Numbered from the stretch's first letter, positions 25,817 to 36,094 are shown. The stretch: 64,000 nt of DNA from an uncultured Opitutia bacterium (GCA_903896015.1 CAITWF010000048.1:39031-103030); one strand, 5' to 3'. The notes: generated by a model not told the origin, from the letters alone. Made by a program: numbers and translations.

Positions 25817-27133
25817 TTAGAGCGTGCCGTAGGGCGCACGGCGCGGGCGGTCGAGCCAGCGCGATGCGATTTCGTCGCCAATAATTTCCTCCTTCACCGG
25901 ATCCCAGTGAATTGGTCGGCCGATGCGCTCCGCGATCGCGTTGAGATGGCAGATGGTCGCCGTGCGGTGTCCAATCTCGACATCGGCAATCGGGCGTTGG
26001 CGGGAGCGCACGCAGTCGAGGAAATTGCTCTGGTGGTTTTCGCTGACATAGAGATGGGTTTCCTCACCGCGGAGCGGGCGCGCGGCGAGTTCCGGCGGAT
26101 CGGTTTCGAGGACTTCGTTGCGGCCAACCCAGATGGTGCCTTTCGAGCCGGTGAATTCGATCATCGCTTTCAGGCCTGAGTCGACGCGCTCGACATGGAG
26201 GCCGTTGGCGTAGACGTGCGTCTGGTATTGCGCGCCCTGCCAGCCTTTCGGGATGAACTCGACAGGACCGCTGTGATCCATGCCGAGTGCCCACTGGATA
26301 ATGTCGAAGTGGTGGGCGCCCCAATCGCCGTTTTTGCGCGCGCCATATTCGTAGAAGCAACGCCAGCCGCCGCCGTAATTTCCCTCGACGCGTTTTTCGT
26401 GGTAAGGACGCCACGGCGTTGGCCCGAGCCAGCGATCGTAGTCGAAGCCTGCGGGAATCGGCTGCTCGGGCAACGCGAGTGCGGGAGGAAATTCCCCGAG
26501 GTTTGTGCGGATACGGGTGAGATCGCCGATCCAGCCGTTGCGCACCATTTCGGCGGCTTTACGGAACGAATATTCGGAGCGTTGCTGGCTGCCCGTCTGA
26601 AAGACGCGGCCGCAGCGCCGTGCCGTATCGACGAGCACGCGACCCTCGCGCTGCGTGAGCGTCATGGGCTTTTCGCAGTAAACGTCCTTGCCGGACTTCA
26701 TCGCGGCGTTGGCGATCGGTGCGTGCCAGTGATCGGGAGTGCAGATCCAGACGGCGTCGATGTCGTCGCGCGCGAGGAGTTCCTCGCTATACTGATAGGC
26801 CTTCACGCCACGGTAGACGCCGTCGGACTGCTCGGCGCCGTAGGTCTTCTCGGCTTCGTCGCGGCGCTTGGTCGCTTTCGCCAGCATCACGTCGCACAGC
26901 GCGACCACGCGGCAGTCGTCGCGTCCGAGCACGGCGGAGAAGTGGCCGGCGAACTGGAGGCCGTTCCCGATGAAACCGATATTGAGACGATTGCTCGGCG
27001 CGGTGCGGCCGAAGAGCGAGGACGGCACGAAGGTCGGGGCGACCGCGTAGGCGATGATGCCGGCGAGGCCCTGCTTGACGATGGTGCGGCGGGAGAGGCC
27101 GGCGGAGGGGGATTTTTTTTCGGGCGAGTTCAT
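25817..27133 (-). CDS. Gfo/Idh/MocA family oxidoreductase, Tat-exported
   Basis: The 438-residue protein has a Tat signal ([18 protein letters not shown]) and an N-terminal Rossmann domain (about 45-170, [18 protein letters not shown]). The family motif [12 protein letters not shown] carries the conserved Lys, and a C-terminal alpha/beta dimerisation domain includes [13 protein letters not shown]. These enzymes oxidise or reduce sugars, inositols and similar compounds with a tightly bound NAD(P). Exported members are common in Verrucomicrobia and Planctomycetes; some act in glycoside cleavage by oxidation-elimination. The start at 27133 is chosen over an ATG four codons upstream because it begins the Tat signal cleanly. 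It probably shares a transcript with the HEAT/discoidin lipoprotein. Confidence 0.92.
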   Translation of the reverse strand: MNSPEKKSPSAGLSRRTIVKQGLAGIIAYAVAPTFVPSSLFGRTAPSNRLNIGFIGNGLQFAGHFSAVLGRDDCRVVALCDVMLAKATKRRDEAEKTYGAEQSDGVYRGVKAYQYSEELLARDDIDAVWICTPDHWHAPIANAAMKSGKDVYCEKPMTLTQREGRVLVDTARRCGRVFQTGSQQRSEYSFRKAAEMVRNGWIGDLTRIRTNLGEFPPALALPEQPIPAGFDYDRWLGPTPWRPYHEKRVEGNYGGGWRCFYEYGARKNGDWGAHHFDIIQWALGMDHSGPVEFIPKGWQGAQYQTHVYANGLHVERVDSGLKAMIEFTGSKGTIWVGRNEVLETDPPELAARPLRGEETHLYVSENHQSNFLDCVRSRQRPIADVEIGHRTATICHLNAIAERIGRPIHWDPVKEEIIGDEIASRWLDRPRRAPYGTL

Positions 27134-27386
27134 GGGGTGAAGCAACGGGCGCGCGGGGTGATTTCGCGAATGGGGTAAATTTTACGAGATAGACATCGGC
27201 GCTGAGCCGCTTGGGAGGCAAGACGGCATTCGCCACGAGAGGTGACAACCGCCGTGGGGCTCAGGCCAAATGGGCACAAGGAAGTATACCCGAGATATTG
27301 TCCGCAGGTCCGGCGATATTTTGGCCAACAACCCGCGTAATTTGAATAATTGCGGTGCGCATCACGTCGGCTGCGAGAAGAGAAAC

Positions 27387-27476
27387 TGGCGGAAGGGGTG
27401 AGATTCGAACTCACGGTGAGCTTACGCCCACGCCAGTTTTCAAGACTGGAGCCATAAACCACTCGGCCACCCTTCC
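27387..27476 (-). tRNA. tRNA-Ser (anticodon TGA)
   Basis: A 90-nt class II tRNA reads on the minus strand. The acceptor stem starts GGAAGGG and the CCA end is encoded at 27387-27389. The anticodon arm CCAGT-CTTGAAA-ACTGG gives TGA, for serine. The long variable arm (GCGTGGGCGTAAGCTCACCG region) is typical of tRNA-Ser. Confidence 0.96.
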
Positions 27477-27668
27477 AGAAGTTCGCAGGGGGTTCATGCC
27501 GATTCGTGAAAACGGCGGCAAGCCTGAGTTTGAGACCCGGTCGTATGGGCTGGTTCGACGCTTTGGAACGTTGCGAACATCGGCTTCGCGAAATGCCGGG
27601 CTTGTCCAGCTTCATCCCTGCTCCAACCTCGTCCCTTGCCGAGAAAACTCAAGCAATGACCGGCGCCG

Positions 27669-28866
27669 ATGGCCATGGCTGAAATCCAGGGACTTTACGG
27701 CCCGTTTCCTTTCCGGAAAAGCTGATCCAGGAAATCTGGCTGCGAGGGCTTTTGATCGCGCTGCGGCGGTGCTCACCGATGGACAACGCGTGACGGTGCT
27801 GCATCCGGGAAAATGGAATCTGCTCGGTGGACCCGATTTTCGTGGCGCGCGACTGCGCTTCGCGCGAAGGCCCAGCGATCACGGGCGATGTCGAATTGCA
27901 TTTGCACGCTGGCGATTGGACGGCACGCGCCCATGCGCGCGATCGGGCCTACGACGGAGTGGTGTTACACGGCGTGCTTTTTCCACCGGCGCGCGATCAT
28001 TTGACGCTTGCGGCGGACGGCTGCGCGATTCCGGTGCTCGTGCTGCTGCCGCTCCTGCATCACGACCTGGAGGAATTCGCCGCGGATGAAGCGGTCGAGT
28101 CGCTTGCGTGACGGGCGGGACAAAATTTGCCGGACGAACTTTTTATGCTCGCTCCGACCGAACTCGACTAGCGGCTGCGGGCGCATGCGGAATCGCGCCG
28201 GCGGCAGAAGGTGCATTTCGTGCGGCTGCGTGTTCGACACCTCGGCTGGGACGCAGCGTGTCACCAGACCGCCCTGGAGATTTTGGGCTGTCGTTTCAAT
28301 CGCGCACCCATGTTGCGCCTCGCGAGGCGCTGGCCGCTCGCGGAGTGGGCGAGTGGCGCGATCGAGGCGGAAGCGGGATTCGCCGCCGAGGCCGAAGCCT
28401 GGCAACGGCACGGGGGGCGTCCGGCCAATCATCCGCACACGCGGCTGCGGCAATAAGCCGCATGGGCCAAGACGCGGCCCGACTGGCCGACGCAATTTCT
28501 CGCTTTGGCGACAGACTTTCCCGAAATCAAAAATTCGCCGGACGGCGGAGCGCACACGATTCGCCGCGCCCACAAATTCAATGCGCTGCGGGAAGAGGTT
28601 CGCCGTGCTGTCCACTGATGCAATCAGCGGAGCGCGACTCGACACTCTGATTGGCGACGGCTTCCTGCCGTTGCTCGCCGCGCACACGAAACGCGAGGCG
28701 GCAGCGCGGGGGATTTGGTTTCACTGGTTTCCCGGTGATTTGCCGCCACGCATCACGCGCGGCCTGCGCGAACTCGGCGTTTGCGGCGCCCGCAATCGGC
28801 CGCTCGCTCTCGGGCTGGTCCAGGGTTTATTGGGCTGGTGGGATTGCCCGGGAGTCGCGGGTATGA
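27669..28866 (+). pseudogene. Decayed DUF2851-family gene
   Basis: Pieces of one protein of the DUF2851 family follow each other in changing frames. They include MAEIQGLYGPFPF from the start, EKLIQEIWLRG one base out of frame, VTVLHPGKWNLLGGPDFRGARL in another frame, EGPAITGDVELHLHAGDWTA in a third, then RHLGWDAACHQTALEILGCRFN and GIWFHWFPGDLPPRITRGLREL near the end. Stops interrupt these pieces (TGA 27723-27725, TAG 28169-28171, TAA 28454-28456, TGA 28618-28620). At least three single-base frame changes fall in the first 250 bases. Neighbouring housekeeping genes are intact, so true decay is more likely than poor sequence. The family function is unknown. The gene directly precedes the nusA promoter. 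Confidence 0.88.
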
Positions 28867-28884
28867 CGCAGCGGGGCGCGGGGC

Positions 28885-28913
28885 TTGACAAGATTTCGGG
28901 CCACCCGATACGT
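28885..28913 (+). promoter_or_regulatory. Putative sigma-70 promoter of the nusA operon
   Basis: A perfect -35 box TTGACA (28885-28890) is followed 16-17 bases later by a weak -10 candidate (GATACG/ATACGT, 28907-28913). The context GGGCTTGACA is the same as at the putative rpsP promoter (55478-55487). The -10 match is poor, so the call rests mainly on the -35 box and position. Confidence 0.5.
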
Positions 28914-28931
28914 TGCAGAGTTCTTAAACCA

Positions 28932-28972
28932 CCACTTTCAAAAAAGTGGGCCGTTCGGCCCGCTTTTTTTTT
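28932..28972 (+). terminator. Leader attenuator of nusA: terminator and competing hairpin
   Basis: The terminator hairpin pairs GTGGGCC (28946-28952) with GGCCCGC (28957-28963) around a GTTC loop, followed by nine T. Directly upstream, CCACTTT (28932-28938) can pair perfectly with AAAGTGG (28943-28949), which uses bases needed by the terminator stem. The two structures exclude each other, as in transcription attenuators. It lies 20 bases before the nusA start and downstream of the TTGACA box. It could instead simply end transcripts from upstream. Confidence 0.7.
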
Positions 28973-28992
28973 CCCATCTATCAAACCATCAC

Positions 28993-30216
28993 ATGAGCAG
29001 CGAAATTCTTTCCGTCCTAGAATACATGGAAAAGGAGAAGGGCATCCCGCGCGCGGATATGATCTCCACGATCGCGAATGCGCTCAAGACGGCCGCGCAG
29101 AAGGGCGTGAATTCCGGCCAGGAGTTGAAGATCGATATCAACCCCAAGAACGGCCAGCTCCACGCGTGGGCGCTCATGAAGGTGGTTGATTCCGTCAGCA
29201 ATCCGAGGACGGAGATTCACATTGAAAAAGCGCAGGTGGCCAAGCCGGGCATCCTATTGGGCGAAATGCTCGAAAAGGAAATCGACCCATCGACGCTCGG
29301 TCGCATTGCAGCGCAAACTGCCCGGCAGGCCGTCATGCAACGCCTCCGCCAGTTCGAAAAGGATCGGATTTACGACGACTTCAAGGATCAGGTCGGCAAC
29401 ATCGTCACTGGCACTGTCCGCCGCCGTGAACGCAACGACCTTTATGTCGATCTCGGCAAGGCTGAGGCCATCATGCCGGGCAAGGAACAGGTGCCCGGCG
29501 AGGAATACGCGCCTGGCGAACGCATCCGCTGCCTGCTGATGGAAATCGAGAGCACGCCGCGCGGGCCGGAAATCATCCTGAGCCGTGCGAGCCCCAAGTT
29601 TGTCCGCCGCCTCTTTGAACTCGAAGTCACCGAGGTCGCCGATGGCACCGTGAAGATCGAGGCGTTTGCCCGCGAGCCCGGCTACCGCACCAAGATCGCC
29701 GTCACCAGCACCGATCCGAAAGTCGATCCGGTGGGCGCATGCGTCGGCGCGCGTGGCGCGCGCGTGAAGACGATCGTTCGTGAGCTCAACGGTGAGAAGA
29801 TCGATATCATCAAGTATTTTGCCGACCCGCGCGAAATGATCATTGAGGCGCTCAAGCCGGCTGTGCCGCGCGAGATCACGCTCGATGACAAGACCCACCG
29901 CATCCTCCTGAAGGTCGCGACTGACGATCTCGCCGTCGCGATCGGTCGCAAGGGCCAGAACGCCCGCCTCACCTCGCGCCTCATCGGCTGGCGGCTCGAT
30001 ATCGAGGAGTTCAAGGCGGTCGGCGCGGATCCTGAGGGCGATGCGAAGCGCAAACTCGTGGCTGCACTCGGCCTCGCCGATGATCTCGCGCTCCGGCTCG
30101 TCAAAGCAGGCTTTGTCTCGCTCGAATTGTTCGATGGCGTCGAAGCCGACGATCTCGTTGGCGCCGGATTCACCGCGGAAGAAGCCGCGGACGTCATCAC
30201 CCGCGTTAAGAAATAA
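28993..30216 (+). CDS. nusA: Transcription termination/antitermination factor NusA
   Basis: The 407-residue protein has the NusA N-terminal domain (about 1-125), an S1 RNA-binding domain (about 130-200, [21 protein letters not shown]) and two KH domains (about 205-345, with [26 protein letters not shown] and [11 protein letters not shown]). It ends in a short acidic helix-hairpin-helix tail ([21 protein letters not shown]). NusA binds RNA polymerase and modulates pausing, termination and antitermination. The start at 28993 begins with the conserved [16 protein letters not shown]; a longer open frame would run through the leader terminator. It heads the operon nusA-infB-rbfA-nrnA-truB-ribF. 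No rimP gene precedes it. Confidence 0.97.
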   Translation: MSSEILSVLEYMEKEKGIPRADMISTIANALKTAAQKGVNSGQELKIDINPKNGQLHAWALMKVVDSVSNPRTEIHIEKAQVAKPGILLGEMLEKEIDPSTLGRIAAQTARQAVMQRLRQFEKDRIYDDFKDQVGNIVTGTVRRRERNDLYVDLGKAEAIMPGKEQVPGEEYAPGERIRCLLMEIESTPRGPEIILSRASPKFVRRLFELEVTEVADGTVKIEAFAREPGYRTKIAVTSTDPKVDPVGACVGARGARVKTIVRELNGEKIDIIKYFADPREMIIEALKPAVPREITLDDKTHRILLKVATDDLAVAIGRKGQNARLTSRLIGWRLDIEEFKAVGADPEGDAKRKLVAALGLADDLALRLVKAGFVSLELFDGVEADDLVGAGFTAEEAADVITRVKK

Positions 30217-30246
30217 TTTTCACCTTTCCTACCTTATTACCGCTGC

Positions 30247-32799
30247 ATGAGTATCCGCATTCACGAACTCGCGAAAGAGCTCCACATGGAAAACAAGGAG
30301 CTGATCGCGCTCCTCAAGGAGCGGAAGATCGTCACCGCGGACGTGAAGTCGCCTTCAAGCACGGTGGACAACATCAGTGCCTCGGCGCTGCGCGAGGAGT
30401 TTGGTGCGAAGGCCCAAGCCGCCGCACCCGTATCGGCGCCCAAACTCGATCAACCGAGTGACTCCGTGATTGCCGCGGCCGAGACGCCCGGATCCGCGCC
30501 GAAGGTCTCGATTCCCGCTGGCGTGTTCGTGAAGTCGAAACAGGACATCGATCGCGAAAGGGAAGCCGCTGCCGCCGCGAAGGCCGCCGCGCCAACGCCT
30601 GCTCCCGTCGCGCCTCCTGTCGCTCGGCCCGCGGCCCCCGCGCCGTTGCCGCCTCGTCCAGTGGCACCGCCGCCGTTGCCCGTTTCTCGTCCGCCGGCCC
30701 TGCCAGCGATCGCGCCGCGCCCGGCGAGTCCCGCGCCGATTTCGATCCCAGTGGCGAAAGCTCCCGCTCCTGTTCCGACTCCGCCAGCCGCTCCCGTCGT
30801 CGTGCGGCCTGCTGTCGTCTCCACGCCGCCGCCCGTCTCGGCTCCATTGGTCGTGAAAACGCCCGCCGCTCCGCCGCCCTTGCCGCCGCGCGTGGGCACG
30901 GTGGCGCCGAAGCCGCCACCGTTGCCCGGCTCTTCACCCGCGCCGCTCGTTCCGCCGGCGCCGCCCGCCGCACCGGTGATCACGATCCAGGGTGATATCA
31001 AGATTCTCCATCTTAAGCCGCCGATCGTCGTGCGCGATTTCGCTGCGGCGCTCGGACTGAAGCCGTTCAAACTCATCTCGGAGCTGAACCAGTTGATGGG
31101 TTTCGCCGGCTCGAACTCAACGATCGAGGAGCCGGTCGCGCAGAAAGTCGCCGAGAAATACGGCTTCATGCTTGAGATCAAGCATCGCGGCGATGCTGCG
31201 ACGCAGCAGCAGGCCGCGAAGGAGAAAAAAGAAAAGAAGCCGGAGGAGGACGAGTCGAAGCATCTCGTCGCGCGCCCCCCGGTCGTCTGCATTCTCGGTC
31301 ACGTCGACCACGGCAAGACCTCGCTGCTCGACGCGATTCGCAAGGCCAACGTCGCCGCGGGCGAGGCCGGTGGCATCACGCAGCATATCGGTGCGTATCA
31401 AATCGAATTCAACGGCCGCAAAATCACCTTCCTCGATACGCCTGGCCATGCCGCATTCACTAAGATGCGGGCCCGCGGTGCGAGCGTCACTGATGTCGCG
31501 ATCCTCGTGGTCGCCGCGGATGACGGTTTCATGCCGCAGACCGACGAGGCGTTGAAAATCGCGCTCGCGGAAAAGGAACTGCACCCGGAGCGCTTCGCCC
31601 TGATTGTCGCCGTCAACAAGATGGACGTAAAGGGCGCGAACCTCGATCAGGTAAAAGCGCAGATGCAACAGCGCAACATCGCGCCGGAAGACTGGGGTGG
31701 CGAGACCGTCACCGTGCCCGTCTCCGCGATTAAGGGCACCGGCATCAACGAACTGCTGGAGATGATTCTCCTCCAGTCGGACGTGCTCGAGCTGAAGGCC
31801 AACCCGCAGGCCGATGCCGCCGGCATCATCATTGAATCCGAGATCGATTTCGGTCGCGGTCCGCTCGCGACCGTGATCGTGCAGCGCGGCACGCTGCGCG
31901 TGGGCGATGCCATCGTGTGCGGCCCGAATTACGCCAAGGTGCGCGCGATGTTCGACGACAAGGGCGAAAATCTCAAGGAGGCGACTCCCGGCACGCCGGT
32001 GCGCGTCATCGGTTGGTCCGGCACGCCGGACAGCGGTGTCGCGTTCAAGGTCGTGAAAAACGCCCGCGAAGCCGAGAAGCTCGCTGAAGAGGAGCAATTG
32101 CGCCTCAAGAAGCAAGCGACCACCGCGGCCGCCGTACCGAAGGAAGTGTCCGTCGAAAAACTTTTCGCGAACATCGCTGCCACGCAGGCCAAGGTGCTCA
32201 AGGTTATCGTCAAGACCGACGTGTTCGGTTCCTCCGAAGCCGTGCGCAATATCCTCGAGGGTATCAAGAGCACGAAAGTCTCGCTCGAGATTGTTTCGAT
32301 CGAGGTTGGGCTCGTGACCAAGAACGACGTGCTCATGGCCGGCGCCGCCGGCTCGGTGATCATCGGTTTCCACACGAAGCTTGAGAACGGTGTCACCCCG
32401 CTCGCGAAGCACCACGGTGTGCGCGTAGAGACCTACGAGATCATTTACGAGATGGGCGACAAGGTTCGCGAGATGATGGCGGATCTTCTCGATCCGGACA
32501 TCAAGGAGACGAAGACCGGTGCCGCGGAAGTGCGCCAAGTGTTCCCGCTCGCGAAGGGTTTTGTCGCCGGCTGCCTCGTCACCGAGGGCAAGATCAACCG
32601 CAACGCCTCCGCGCGCCTCCGCCGCGGGCGCGAAATCGTGCACGAGGGCAAGATCGGCACGCTTAAGCGCTTCAAGGACGACGCCAACGAAGTCCGCGCT
32701 GGCCTGGAGTGCGGCATCAAGCTCGATGATTTCAACGGCTATCAGCCGGGCGACGTCATCGAGTGCTACGAAATCCAGAAGGTCCGCGCCGCGCTGTAA
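30247..32799 (+). CDS. infB: Translation initiation factor IF-2
   Basis: The 850-residue protein starts with an IF2 N-terminal domain (about 1-55, [21 protein letters not shown]). A long Pro/Ala/Val-rich linker follows (about 70-245), then a second IF2-N-like domain (about 255-325). The GTPase domain has G1 GHVDHGKT (about 350-357), G3 DTPGH and G4 NKMD. The domain II/III/C2 end closes with [18 protein letters not shown]-2 places initiator tRNA on the 30S subunit and promotes subunit joining. The linker is nearly all Pro, Ala and Val and is likely extended. It follows nusA after 30 bases. Confidence 0.98.
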   Translation: MSIRIHELAKELHMENKELIALLKERKIVTADVKSPSSTVDNISASALREEFGAKAQAAAPVSAPKLDQPSDSVIAAAETPGSAPKVSIPAGVFVKSKQDIDREREAAAAAKAAAPTPAPVAPPVARPAAPAPLPPRPVAPPPLPVSRPPALPAIAPRPASPAPISIPVAKAPAPVPTPPAAPVVVRPAVVSTPPPVSAPLVVKTPAAPPPLPPRVGTVAPKPPPLPGSSPAPLVPPAPPAAPVITIQGDIKILHLKPPIVVRDFAAALGLKPFKLISELNQLMGFAGSNSTIEEPVAQKVAEKYGFMLEIKHRGDAATQQQAAKEKKEKKPEEDESKHLVARPPVVCILGHVDHGKTSLLDAIRKANVAAGEAGGITQHIGAYQIEFNGRKITFLDTPGHAAFTKMRARGASVTDVAILVVAADDGFMPQTDEALKIALAEKELHPERFALIVAVNKMDVKGANLDQVKAQMQQRNIAPEDWGGETVTVPVSAIKGTGINELLEMILLQSDVLELKANPQADAAGIIIESEIDFGRGPLATVIVQRGTLRVGDAIVCGPNYAKVRAMFDDKGENLKEATPGTPVRVIGWSGTPDSGVAFKVVKNAREAEKLAEEEQLRLKKQATTAAAVPKEVSVEKLFANIAATQAKVLKVIVKTDVFGSSEAVRNILEGIKSTKVSLEIVSIEVGLVTKNDVLMAGAAGSVIIGFHTKLENGVTPLAKHHGVRVETYEIIYEMGDKVREMMADLLDPDIKETKTGAAEVRQVFPLAKGFVAGCLVTEGKINRNASARLRRGREIVHEGKIGTLKRFKDDANEVRAGLECGIKLDDFNGYQPGDVIECYEIQKVRAAL

Positions 32800-32800
32800 T

Positions 32801-32853
32801 TTTTGTTTTTCGATTTTCGGCCGGCCGCAGTCCTCGGAAATCGAAAAGCAAAA
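32801..32853. repeat. Imperfect 18-bp inverted repeat between infB and rbfA
   Basis: Arms 32801-32818 and 32836-32853 match at 16 of 18 positions, with a centre containing the palindrome GGCCGGCC. The arms are A/T-rich against a GC-rich background. A transcript would form a long stem just before the rbfA ribosome binding region. It may be a small intergenic repeat or a processing/attenuation site. Confidence 0.55.
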
Positions 32854-32872
32854 TTCCAAGGTCGAAAATCCG

Positions 32873-33250
32873 ATGAGCAACCGCACGATCCGCGTCAACG
32901 AACTCGTCCAACGCGAGCTGAGTGCGATCCTGCACGAGCGCTATCAGGGTGAGACGGTGGCACTGACGATTACCGAGGTGCGCGTCTCACCCGATCTACG
33001 AGACGCGCGCGTTTTTATCTCGGTCGTCGGCGATGAGGAACTTGCGACGCAAAAGCTCCGTTGGTTGCGCACGAAGGCGACGGAAATTCGTCAGGAGATC
33101 GGCCGGCGCATCGTGCTGAAGTTTCTGCCGAAATTCGAATACGTCCTCGACAAGTCCACGGGACGCAGCACGAGGATGCAGCAACTGCTCGATGAACTCG
33201 GCCCGACTCCGCCCGCTGGGCCTGAGACGAAAGACACTGCCCACGAATGA
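32873..33250 (+). CDS. rbfA: 30S ribosome-binding factor RbfA
   Basis: The 125-residue protein is a standard RbfA of the KH-like type: NRTIRVNELVQRELSAILHER at the N-terminus, ALTITEVRVSPDLRDARVFISVVGD in the middle, and LKFLPKFEYVLDKSTGRSTRMQQLLDEL near the end. It binds immature 30S subunits and helps mature the 5' end of 16S rRNA. The start at 32873 fits the family N-terminus. Its stop overlaps the start of the DHH phosphoesterase gene in ATGA, pointing to translational coupling within the nusA operon. Confidence 0.95.
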   Translation: MSNRTIRVNELVQRELSAILHERYQGETVALTITEVRVSPDLRDARVFISVVGDEELATQKLRWLRTKATEIRQEIGRRIVLKFLPKFEYVLDKSTGRSTRMQQLLDELGPTPPAGPETKDTAHE

Positions 33251-34272
33251 ACATGACCGTGGAGAAATTTTACCCGACGCTGTCGGTCCGGTTTGCGCAG
33301 CTCCTGATTGAACTCGCGGGCAGGAAAGTCGCGGTAATCGGTCATGCCCGGCCCGACGGTGACTGCATCGGCTCGCAGGTCGCGCTGGCGCGCGTGCTGG
33401 CTCAACGCGGGATCGATGTCGTGTGCGTCAACGCTGACATCGTGCCGCGCCGGCTGCAGTTTCTTATCCCCGGAATGACCTTTTTGCGGACTGACGACGT
33501 GCTGGAGCTGCCCAATGATCGTGCGGCGATTTTTGTCGATTGCGCGGACCACGCGCGGGCAGGTGAGCGCTTGAAGGCGAAGTTTTCCTCGCCGATCGCG
33601 GCGATCGATCACCACCTGTCGAATGTCGGGTTTGCCGCGACCAATCTGGTGGATAGTGCGTCGGCGGCGACCTGCGAGATTCTCGCGGGAGTTTTTTTCG
33701 ACAACGGGCTCGCGGTCGATGCACTGACGGCGCAGGCGCTATACGCGGGCATCCTGACGGATACCGGACAATTTCGCTTTAACGCGACGTCGCGCCGCTG
33801 CTTTTTGCTCGCCGGCGAACTGGTCGCGCGCGGTGCGCAGCCGGCCGAGGCGGGCTTCGAACTCTACGAGCGCGAGAGCGAGGGTAAGCTCCGCCTTCTG
33901 CAACATTTTCTGGCCTCGCTCAAACTTGAGTGCGGCGGCCGCGTTTGCATTGGTACACTAAAGGATGGCGTGTTTGCCGAAACGGGCACAACGGCCGAGG
34001 ACACCGAGGGGCTGGTCGATTACGCGCGTTGCATCGACGGCGTGGATGTTGGCGCACTGATCGAGGAACGAGCGGGCGGAGCAGTGAAGGCGAGCCTGCG
34101 TGCGAAGGACCCGGCGTATCGCGTCGATTTGATCGCGGCGGAATTTAACGGCGGTGGCCACGCGTGCGCGGCGGGATTGAACATGAAGTCCGGCGCCGGC
34201 GATTTCTATACCCGGCTCGTCGCGGCGCTCGGCCAACGCATCGCCGCAGTCGATGCGATGAATAAAGGCTGA
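33247..34272 (+). CDS. nrnA: DHH/DHHA1 phosphoesterase (NrnA type nanoRNase/pAp phosphatase)
   Basis: The 341-residue protein has the DHH domain (about 1-200) with GHARPDGDCIGSQVAL, the DCAD-type metal site near IFVDCADHARAG, and the name-giving DHH in IAAIDHHLSN. A DHHA1 domain follows with FNGGGHACAAGL (about 297-308). NrnA proteins degrade short oligoribonucleotides and dephosphorylate 3'-phosphoadenosine 5'-phosphate. Position between rbfA and truB is the usual one for this gene in many bacteria. It overlaps rbfA by four bases and truB begins three bases after it. A second ATG two codons later (33253) is possible. Confidence 0.92.
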   Translation: MNMTVEKFYPTLSVRFAQLLIELAGRKVAVIGHARPDGDCIGSQVALARVLAQRGIDVVCVNADIVPRRLQFLIPGMTFLRTDDVLELPNDRAAIFVDCADHARAGERLKAKFSSPIAAIDHHLSNVGFAATNLVDSASAATCEILAGVFFDNGLAVDALTAQALYAGILTDTGQFRFNATSRRCFLLAGELVARGAQPAEAGFELYERESEGKLRLLQHFLASLKLECGGRVCIGTLKDGVFAETGTTAEDTEGLVDYARCIDGVDVGALIEERAGGAVKASLRAKDPAYRVDLIAAEFNGGGHACAAGLNMKSGAGDFYTRLVAALGQRIAAVDAMNKG

Positions 34273-34275
34273 ACG

Positions 34276-35001
34276 ATGCTGATGCCGCCGAAAGAGCTGG
34301 AGGGTATCCTCCTCGTGGACAAACCGAGCGATCACACGTCGCACGACGTCGTGGCGCGGCTGCGCGGCAAGTTGAAGACGAAGCGCATCGGCCACGCCGG
34401 CACGCTGGATCCGATGGCGACGGGATTGCTGATCATTCTCGTCGGCAAGGCGACGAGTGCGTCGCAATACCTGATCAGCCTCGACAAGGAATACGAAGGC
34501 ACGATCGAACTCGGCAAGGTCACCGACACGCAGGACGCCGACGGCGAAGTGATGGAGACGCGCCCGGTGCCGCCGCTGACCGAGGCCGACGTGCTCGCGG
34601 CGATCAAGCCGTTTCTCGGGGATCAGTATCAGACGCCGCCGATGTATTCCGCGATCAAGATCGACGGCGTGCCGCTCTACAAGAGCGCGCGCAAGGGCGA
34701 GGAAATTGTCCGTGAGCCGCGGTTCATTCGCGTGATGAGCTGGGATATTTTGCGATGCGCGCCTCCGCAGATCGATTTTCGGCTGCGCTGCACGAAGGGC
34801 ACCTACGTGCGCACACTTGCGCACGACCTCGGGCAGAAGCTCGGCTGCGGGGCGCATCTTTCGGCGCTGCGCCGGACGGCGACCGACAAGTTCAACGTGT
34901 CGCAAGCGCTCACGCTCGATCAAATTCAGGCGCTGACGCTGCCGGAGATCGAGAAGCGGCTAATCCACGTGCGCGACGCGGTGCCGAGTTTCGTGCGGTG
35001 A
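34276..35001 (+). CDS. truB: tRNA pseudouridine-55 synthase TruB
   Basis: The 241-residue protein has the TruB core: [21 protein letters not shown], then [24 protein letters not shown] with the catalytic Asp in GTLDP, and the later motif [23 protein letters not shown]. It converts U55 in the T loop of tRNAs to pseudouridine. It lacks a long C-terminal PUA domain, as in shorter members. The stop overlaps the GTG start of ribF (GTGA), so the two are probably coupled in translation. Confidence 0.96.
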   Translation: MLMPPKELEGILLVDKPSDHTSHDVVARLRGKLKTKRIGHAGTLDPMATGLLIILVGKATSASQYLISLDKEYEGTIELGKVTDTQDADGEVMETRPVPPLTEADVLAAIKPFLGDQYQTPPMYSAIKIDGVPLYKSARKGEEIVREPRFIRVMSWDILRCAPPQIDFRLRCTKGTYVRTLAHDLGQKLGCGAHLSALRRTATDKFNVSQALTLDQIQALTLPEIEKRLIHVRDAVPSFVR

Positions 35002-35942
35002 ACCTGCCGGCCCAATTTGATCGCCTGGAAAATGCGACGCTCCCGTCGCAGCCCGTGCATCTGGCGATTGGGATGTTCGACGGCGTGCATCTGGGTCATC
35101 GCGCGGTGATCGAGTCGGCGGTGCAATCCGCGCGGCGCAGCGGCGGGCTCGCCGCGGTGCTGACGTTTTGGCCACATCCGAGTGCGTTGTTTCGTCCGGA
35201 AAATCCGACCCGGTTGATTCAGGACGCGCCAGCCAAAGTGCGCATGCTCCTCGGGCTCGGCGTCGACGCGGTGATCACGCAGCCTTTCACGCGCGAGCTC
35301 GCAGGGGTGGCGGCATCGGAATTTTTGGCATGGCTGCGGCAGCGACTGCCGAGGTTGGCGGCGGTTTACGTCGGGGAGAATTTTCGGTTTGGACGGGGGC
35401 GGCAGGGCGATGTGGCCCAACTACTTGCCTCTGCGCGCGGACTTGGGTTGAGCGTGTTCAGCGCGCCGCGCGTGAATCTCGACGGCGAACCGATCAGCAG
35501 CACGCGCATCCGCGGGTTGCTCGAGGCGGGCGAGATTGCGGCGGCGAACGAATTGCTGGGCTACTCGTATTTTTCTGCGGGCGTCGTGACGCCCGGCAAG
35601 CGACTAGGGCGGGGGATCGGCTTTCCTACGCTCAATCTCGCTTGGTCGCCGGAGTTGCGGCCGCGTTACGGCGTTTATGTCGCGCGCGTCGTGACTGAAA
35701 AATCGCGGACGCCGCTACCGGCGGTGGCCAATTACGGCCTGCGCCCGACGGTGGAGCAGGCGACCGCGCCGCGGTTGGAGACGCATGTGCTGGGCGAGTG
35801 CCCGGTCGAGGCGGGCGACGTGATTATGGTCGAGTGGTTGCGCTTCCTGCGACCGGAAATGAAGTTCGGAGGGATCGAGGAATTGCGCGCCCAGATCGCA
35901 AAAGATCGGGATACGGCGGCGAAAGATTTTTCCTTGCGCTGA
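34998..35942 (+). CDS. ribF: Bifunctional riboflavin kinase/FAD synthetase RibF
   Basis: The 314-residue protein has the nucleotidyltransferase domain (about 1-190) with [17 protein letters not shown], the [13 protein letters not shown] motif, and a C-terminal flavokinase domain (about 195-310) with [11 protein letters not shown] and YGVYVARVV. It makes FMN from riboflavin and FAD from FMN. The GTG at 34998 is chosen as start because it overlaps the truB stop and gives the normal N-terminus ([14 protein letters not shown]). The frame stays open far upstream inside truB but is not coding there. It is the last protein gene of the nusA operon. Confidence 0.95.
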   Translation: MNLPAQFDRLENATLPSQPVHLAIGMFDGVHLGHRAVIESAVQSARRSGGLAAVLTFWPHPSALFRPENPTRLIQDAPAKVRMLLGLGVDAVITQPFTRELAGVAASEFLAWLRQRLPRLAAVYVGENFRFGRGRQGDVAQLLASARGLGLSVFSAPRVNLDGEPISSTRIRGLLEAGEIAAANELLGYSYFSAGVVTPGKRLGRGIGFPTLNLAWSPELRPRYGVYVARVVTEKSRTPLPAVANYGLRPTVEQATAPRLETHVLGECPVEAGDVIMVEWLRFLRPEMKFGGIEELRAQIAKDRDTAAKDFSLR

Positions 35943-35979
35943 CGCGCGCGGCTCGCGTTACTCGCCGACTCAGTTTTGC

Positions 35980-36056
35980 GGACCTTTAGCTCAGTTGGTT
36001 AGAGCGTTTCCTTGACATGGAAAAGGTCACTGGTTCGAGTCCAGTAAGGTCCACCA
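35980..36056 (+). tRNA. tRNA-Val (anticodon GAC)
   Basis: A 77-nt cloverleaf: the acceptor stem GGACCTT pairs with AAGGTCC, the anticodon arm is TTTCC-TTGACAT-GGAAA with GAC at 34-36, and the T arm is CTGG-TTCGAGT-CCAG. CCA is encoded (36054-36056). It is followed by a strong terminator. Confidence 0.97.
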
Positions 36057-36060
36057 TCTG

Positions 36061-36094
36061 AAGCCGCCAATCGTTTGGCGGCTTTTGTTTTTTT
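36061..36094 (+). terminator. Intrinsic terminator after tRNA-Val
   Basis: A perfect 10-bp stem (AAGCCGCCAA at 36061-36070 with TTGGCGGCTT at 36075-36084) with a TCGT loop and a run of T. It overlaps the end of the minus-strand HlyD-type gene by two bases. Confidence 0.88.

Noticed and set aside
28885..28992. N-terminal extension of NusA
   Set aside because: The extra codons run through the TTGACA box and the leader terminator. Conserved NusA sequence begins at 28993.
31117..32898. Long open frame on the minus strand across infB (593 codons)
   Set aside because: It is the antisense shadow of infB, a product of GC-rich codon use. The translation has no domain pattern, while the plus strand encodes a clear IF-2.
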